This document shows positions 53,021-55,150 of a DNA stretch of 55,150 bases, piece by piece. The position numbers were made by a program, and so were the translations under genes. The DNA lies in the NCBI RefSeq assembly GCF_002726155.1, contig NZ_PBSH01000009.1:1-55150 (forward strand), given 5' to 3'. The DNA is from Alcanivorax sp. GTDB lineage: Bacteria; Pseudomonadota; Gammaproteobacteria; Pseudomonadales; Alcanivoracaceae. Position 1 is the first letter of the stretch. Every line of letters begins with the position of its first letter. The notes beneath the pieces are model-generated. The model did no database searches, was not told where the DNA came from, and was given only the letters and a program-made list of their open reading frames with translations.

Positions 53021-54745
53021 TCAGAGCGGAATCAGATGCTCGAACAGCAACTGGGGATTGCGCTGGCCACGGAATTCATTGACCTCCAGGCGATAGACTC
53101 CGCGCACCTTGTTGATCCGGCTGGGCAGCGCTTCCACCGCCACATTGAAATGAATGGCATCAATCACCCCGCTGACGCCCGGCAAGCCAAGCGTTAGTTT
53201 CAGGTGGCGCTCGCCGACGATGCGGTGCTTGAGCACCTCGAATTCGCCATCGAAACTGGGGGCCGGGAACCCCTGCCCCCAGGGGAAGCGGTGGCTGAGC
53301 AATTCTGCATTCGTCAGCGACAGCTCGTGATCCTCCAGCTCGCCGTCCGTTTCCACGACACGCTCCAGCGCTTTCGGAGACAGCAGCTCGCCCACCGCTT
53401 TTTCAAAGGCCGCTTTGAACGCATCCAGCTTTTCCAGCTCCAGCGACAGGCCCGCCGCCATGGCGTGGCCACCGAATTTGCTCAGCAGCCCGGGGTTCGC
53501 TGTGGCCACCGCGTCCAGCGCATCGCGCAGGTGCAAACCGGGAATCGACCGGCCCGAGCCTTTCAATTGGCCGCGCTGCTGGGCCGGAGCAAAGGCAATC
53601 ACCGGCCGATGAATCGCTTCTTTTACTCGCGAAGCGAGAATCCCCACCACGCCTTCGTGCCACTCCTTGCCATACAGGCACAGGCCCGCGGGCAGGTTGT
53701 CTGCATCCAGCCGGGCCACCTCTTCCATGGCCGCATCGCGCATGCCGTGCTCGATAGAGCGGCGCTCGCGGTTGATGGTGTCCAGGTCCTGGGCCATCTC
53801 GGTGGCTTCAGCATCGGTTTCCGCCAGCAGGCAGGCGATGCCCTGGGTCATATCGGTGAGCCGCCCCGCTGCGTTCAGGCGAGGCCCCACTGCGAAGCCC
53901 ATATCCGCCGCCAAGACCCGGCTGGGATCGCGCCCGGCCACTTGCAGCAACGCGCGGATGCCCGGGCACCCCTTACCCGCACGAATCCGCCTCAGGCCCT
54001 GCTCCACCAACACCCGATTGGCATCGTCCAGCACCACCACATCGGCCACCGTGCCCAGCGCCACCAGATCCAGCAGGTCGGTAATCGGGGCGCTGGCGCT
54101 AACGCCCTGCTCGCGCAGCGCCCGCTGCAGATCCATCAACAGATAAAATGCCACTCCGACCCCCGCCAAATTCGTGGCGGGGAAACCCTCACAACCGGGC
54201 AGACGCGGGTTCACCAGCGCATCCGCTTCCGGCAGCGTGTCACCAGGTAAATGATGATCGGTAATCAGCACCCGCATTCCCTGGGCCCGCGCAGCAGCCA
54301 CGCCATCCACACTGGCGATGCCGTTGTCCACGGTGATGATCAGGTCCGGGTCATACAGTTCTTTGGCCAGGTCCACGATGGCCGGCGACAATCCATAGCC
54401 GTATTCAAAGCGGTCTGGCACCAGGAAATCCGGCCGGGCATAGCCCAACCGCTCCAGGCCACGCACCATCAAAGTAGTGGCCGTGGCGCCATCTGCGTCG
54501 TAGTCACCCACAATACAAATACGCCAATTGTCCGTTCGCCCTTGTAAAAGCAACGCCACAGCCCCACGCAAACCAGTGAACTGCTCGGGATGGGGCAGAC
54601 GTTTCAGGCCCAGGTTCAGCTGGGCCGGATCGGTCACCCCCCGCCCGGCCAGAATCCGCGCCAGCATGGGCGGCACATCAGGCCAGTCTGGCGTGTGCTG
54701 CGGCCGGCGGGTGATCGTGGGCAAGCTGGGTTTGTCCATGGGCAT
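53021..54745 (-). CDS. recJ: Single-strand DNA-specific exonuclease RecJ
   Basis: A 574-residue 5'-3' exonuclease of the DHH superfamily for recombination and mismatch repair. Motifs: IVGDYDADGATATTLM (motif I), ITVDNGIASVDG (II), LITDHHLPGDTLPEADALVNP (III, DHH), GVGVAFYLL, and the C-terminal DHHA1/OB part with KGSGRSIPGLHLRDALDAVA and FGGHAMAAGLSLE. All catalytic Asp/His are present. Two adjacent ATG codons (54745, 54739) could start it. It is divergent from fadB. Confidence 0.95.
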   Translation of the reverse strand: MPMDKPSLPTITRRPQHTPDWPDVPPMLARILAGRGVTDPAQLNLGLKRLPHPEQFTGLRGAVALLLQGRTDNWRICIVGDYDADGATATTLMVRGLERLGYARPDFLVPDRFEYGYGLSPAIVDLAKELYDPDLIITVDNGIASVDGVAAARAQGMRVLITDHHLPGDTLPEADALVNPRLPGCEGFPATNLAGVGVAFYLLMDLQRALREQGVSASAPITDLLDLVALGTVADVVVLDDANRVLVEQGLRRIRAGKGCPGIRALLQVAGRDPSRVLAADMGFAVGPRLNAAGRLTDMTQGIACLLAETDAEATEMAQDLDTINRERRSIEHGMRDAAMEEVARLDADNLPAGLCLYGKEWHEGVVGILASRVKEAIHRPVIAFAPAQQRGQLKGSGRSIPGLHLRDALDAVATANPGLLSKFGGHAMAAGLSLELEKLDAFKAAFEKAVGELLSPKALERVVETDGELEDHELSLTNAELLSHRFPWGQGFPAPSFDGEFEVLKHRIVGERHLKLTLGLPGVSGVIDAIHFNVAVEALPSRINKVRGVYRLEVNEFRGQRNPQLLFEHLIPL

Positions 54746-54955
54746 GACAGTGCTCGGTGACTTGGGGGCGTGAGTTTTTGTAGGAACTCAAGCCCGGCAG
54801 TCTGCCACGACCTCGCCCGAACAGCACGAACACAGGGAGCAAGTGATGAAATTTTCGCCATACAGCACCCCGCAATCGCCAACCCGACCAGATAGTCACA
54901 AATTAGGGCTAAAAAAGTCATCCCGCTTCCCTATACTTGCGGGCCTACGAGTTTC

Positions 54956-55000
54956 GTTGTTTATGTAAGCAAACACTCACATGAATGCCATATAAACAAC
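54956..55000. promoter_or_regulatory. Candidate operator region upstream of fadB
   Basis: GTTGTTTATGT (54956-54966) is repeated inversely as ATATAAACAAC (54990-55000), and TGTTT-N8-AAACA (54958-54975) overlaps the first arm. The 337-base gap 54746-55082 holds the recJ/fadB divergent promoters and no gene. A fatty-acid regulator such as PsrA or FadR is a natural candidate; the motif does not match either consensus exactly. Confidence 0.35.
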
Positions 55001-55082
55001 GCGCCCACCCCGGATTTCGGGGCTTGGGGCACACCAAAGCGGTCATTTAAACCGCGTACTTTGGGACTGGAGAGCAGAAGCT

Positions 55083-55150
55083 ATGATCTATCAAGGCAAC
55101 GCCGTAAGCGTACAACTGCTTGACGACGGCATCGCCGAACTGAAGTTTGA
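55083..55150 (+). CDS. fadB: Fatty oxidation complex alpha subunit FadB, partial
   Basis: Only the first 22 residues are in the window (MIYQGNAVSVQLLDDGIAEL and on). This is the start of the FadB crotonase domain, as in other gammaproteobacterial FadB (M-Y-G-x4-x-L-DGIAEL). FadB joins enoyl-CoA hydratase and 3-hydroxyacyl-CoA dehydrogenase activities of beta-oxidation and works with FadA, expected to the right. GGAG lies ~10 bases before the ATG. Confidence 0.88.
   Translation, partial: MIYQGNAVSVQLLDDGIAELKF

Overview
The window looks like a chromosomal segment of a marine gammaproteobacterium. Gene order and protein style point to Alcanivorax or a close relative; this is inference from recognition, with no search run. 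Supporting signs are an algU-mucABCD block next to nadB and lepA-lepB-rnc-era-recO-pdxJ, a gacS/barA-type kinase divergent from cysM-rlmD-relA-mazG, a full rnfABCDGE operon, prfB-lysS, and a fadB start at the right edge. Nearly everything is housekeeping; accessory DNA is confined to the first ~750 bases and the intergenic gaps.

Layout. 1-750: integron-cassette-like DNA, with one whole cassette (small unknown protein plus an attC-like site), the start of a second cassette coding for a secreted protein that runs off the left edge, and a repeated 14-bp motif that may be an attI-like site. 750-2604: secreted alpha/beta hydrolase and class V aminotransferase (minus). 2890-9642: rnfABCDGE (plus), with an RnfC carrying a long repeat-rich C-terminal tail. 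9832-21009: mixed genes, including a glycine-zipper protein, gltS, nth, a DUF3617 protein, a dienelactone hydrolase-like protein, a DUF1330 protein, yigZ, yiaWV-like genes, a YbaY-type lipoprotein, ohr-ohrR with two visible operators, and a porin. 21187-27516: mazG, relA, rlmD, an exonuclease, cysM (minus). 27644-30370: hybrid sensor kinase (plus). 30378-36693: pdxJ, recO, era, rnc, a DUF4845 protein, lepB, lepA (minus). 36919-41034: mucD, rseC/mucC, mucB, mucA, algU (envelope stress). 41344-42618: unknown lipoprotein inserted between algU and nadB. 42828-48525: nadB, ygfX, sdhE, ygfZ, an enoyl-CoA hydratase-family gene, ung. 48518-54745: TetR regulator, lysS, prfB (programmed frameshift), a small DUF7352-like protein, recJ. 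55083-end: fadB start.

How the genes work together. Rnf couples ferredoxin/NADH redox to ion transport. AlgU is held by MucA and MucB and released by envelope damage; MucD is the matching periplasmic protease, here with a lipoprotein signal. OhrR represses ohr through a shared palindrome. RelA, the GacS/BarA-type kinase and MazG cover stringent response, global regulation and NTP cleanup. Ung, Nth, RecJ and RecO serve DNA repair.

The most unusual feature lies outside the genes. About ten intergenic gaps contain degenerate repeats with a strict 7-base period, of several unrelated sequences (AT-rich, CACGC-type, CAAAGTT-type, TGCCTGA-type). They usually form two inverted arms around a GC-rich core, and the arms often run over the stop codons of flanking genes. 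I know of no name for this architecture in this group and treat it as the best candidate for something undescribed.
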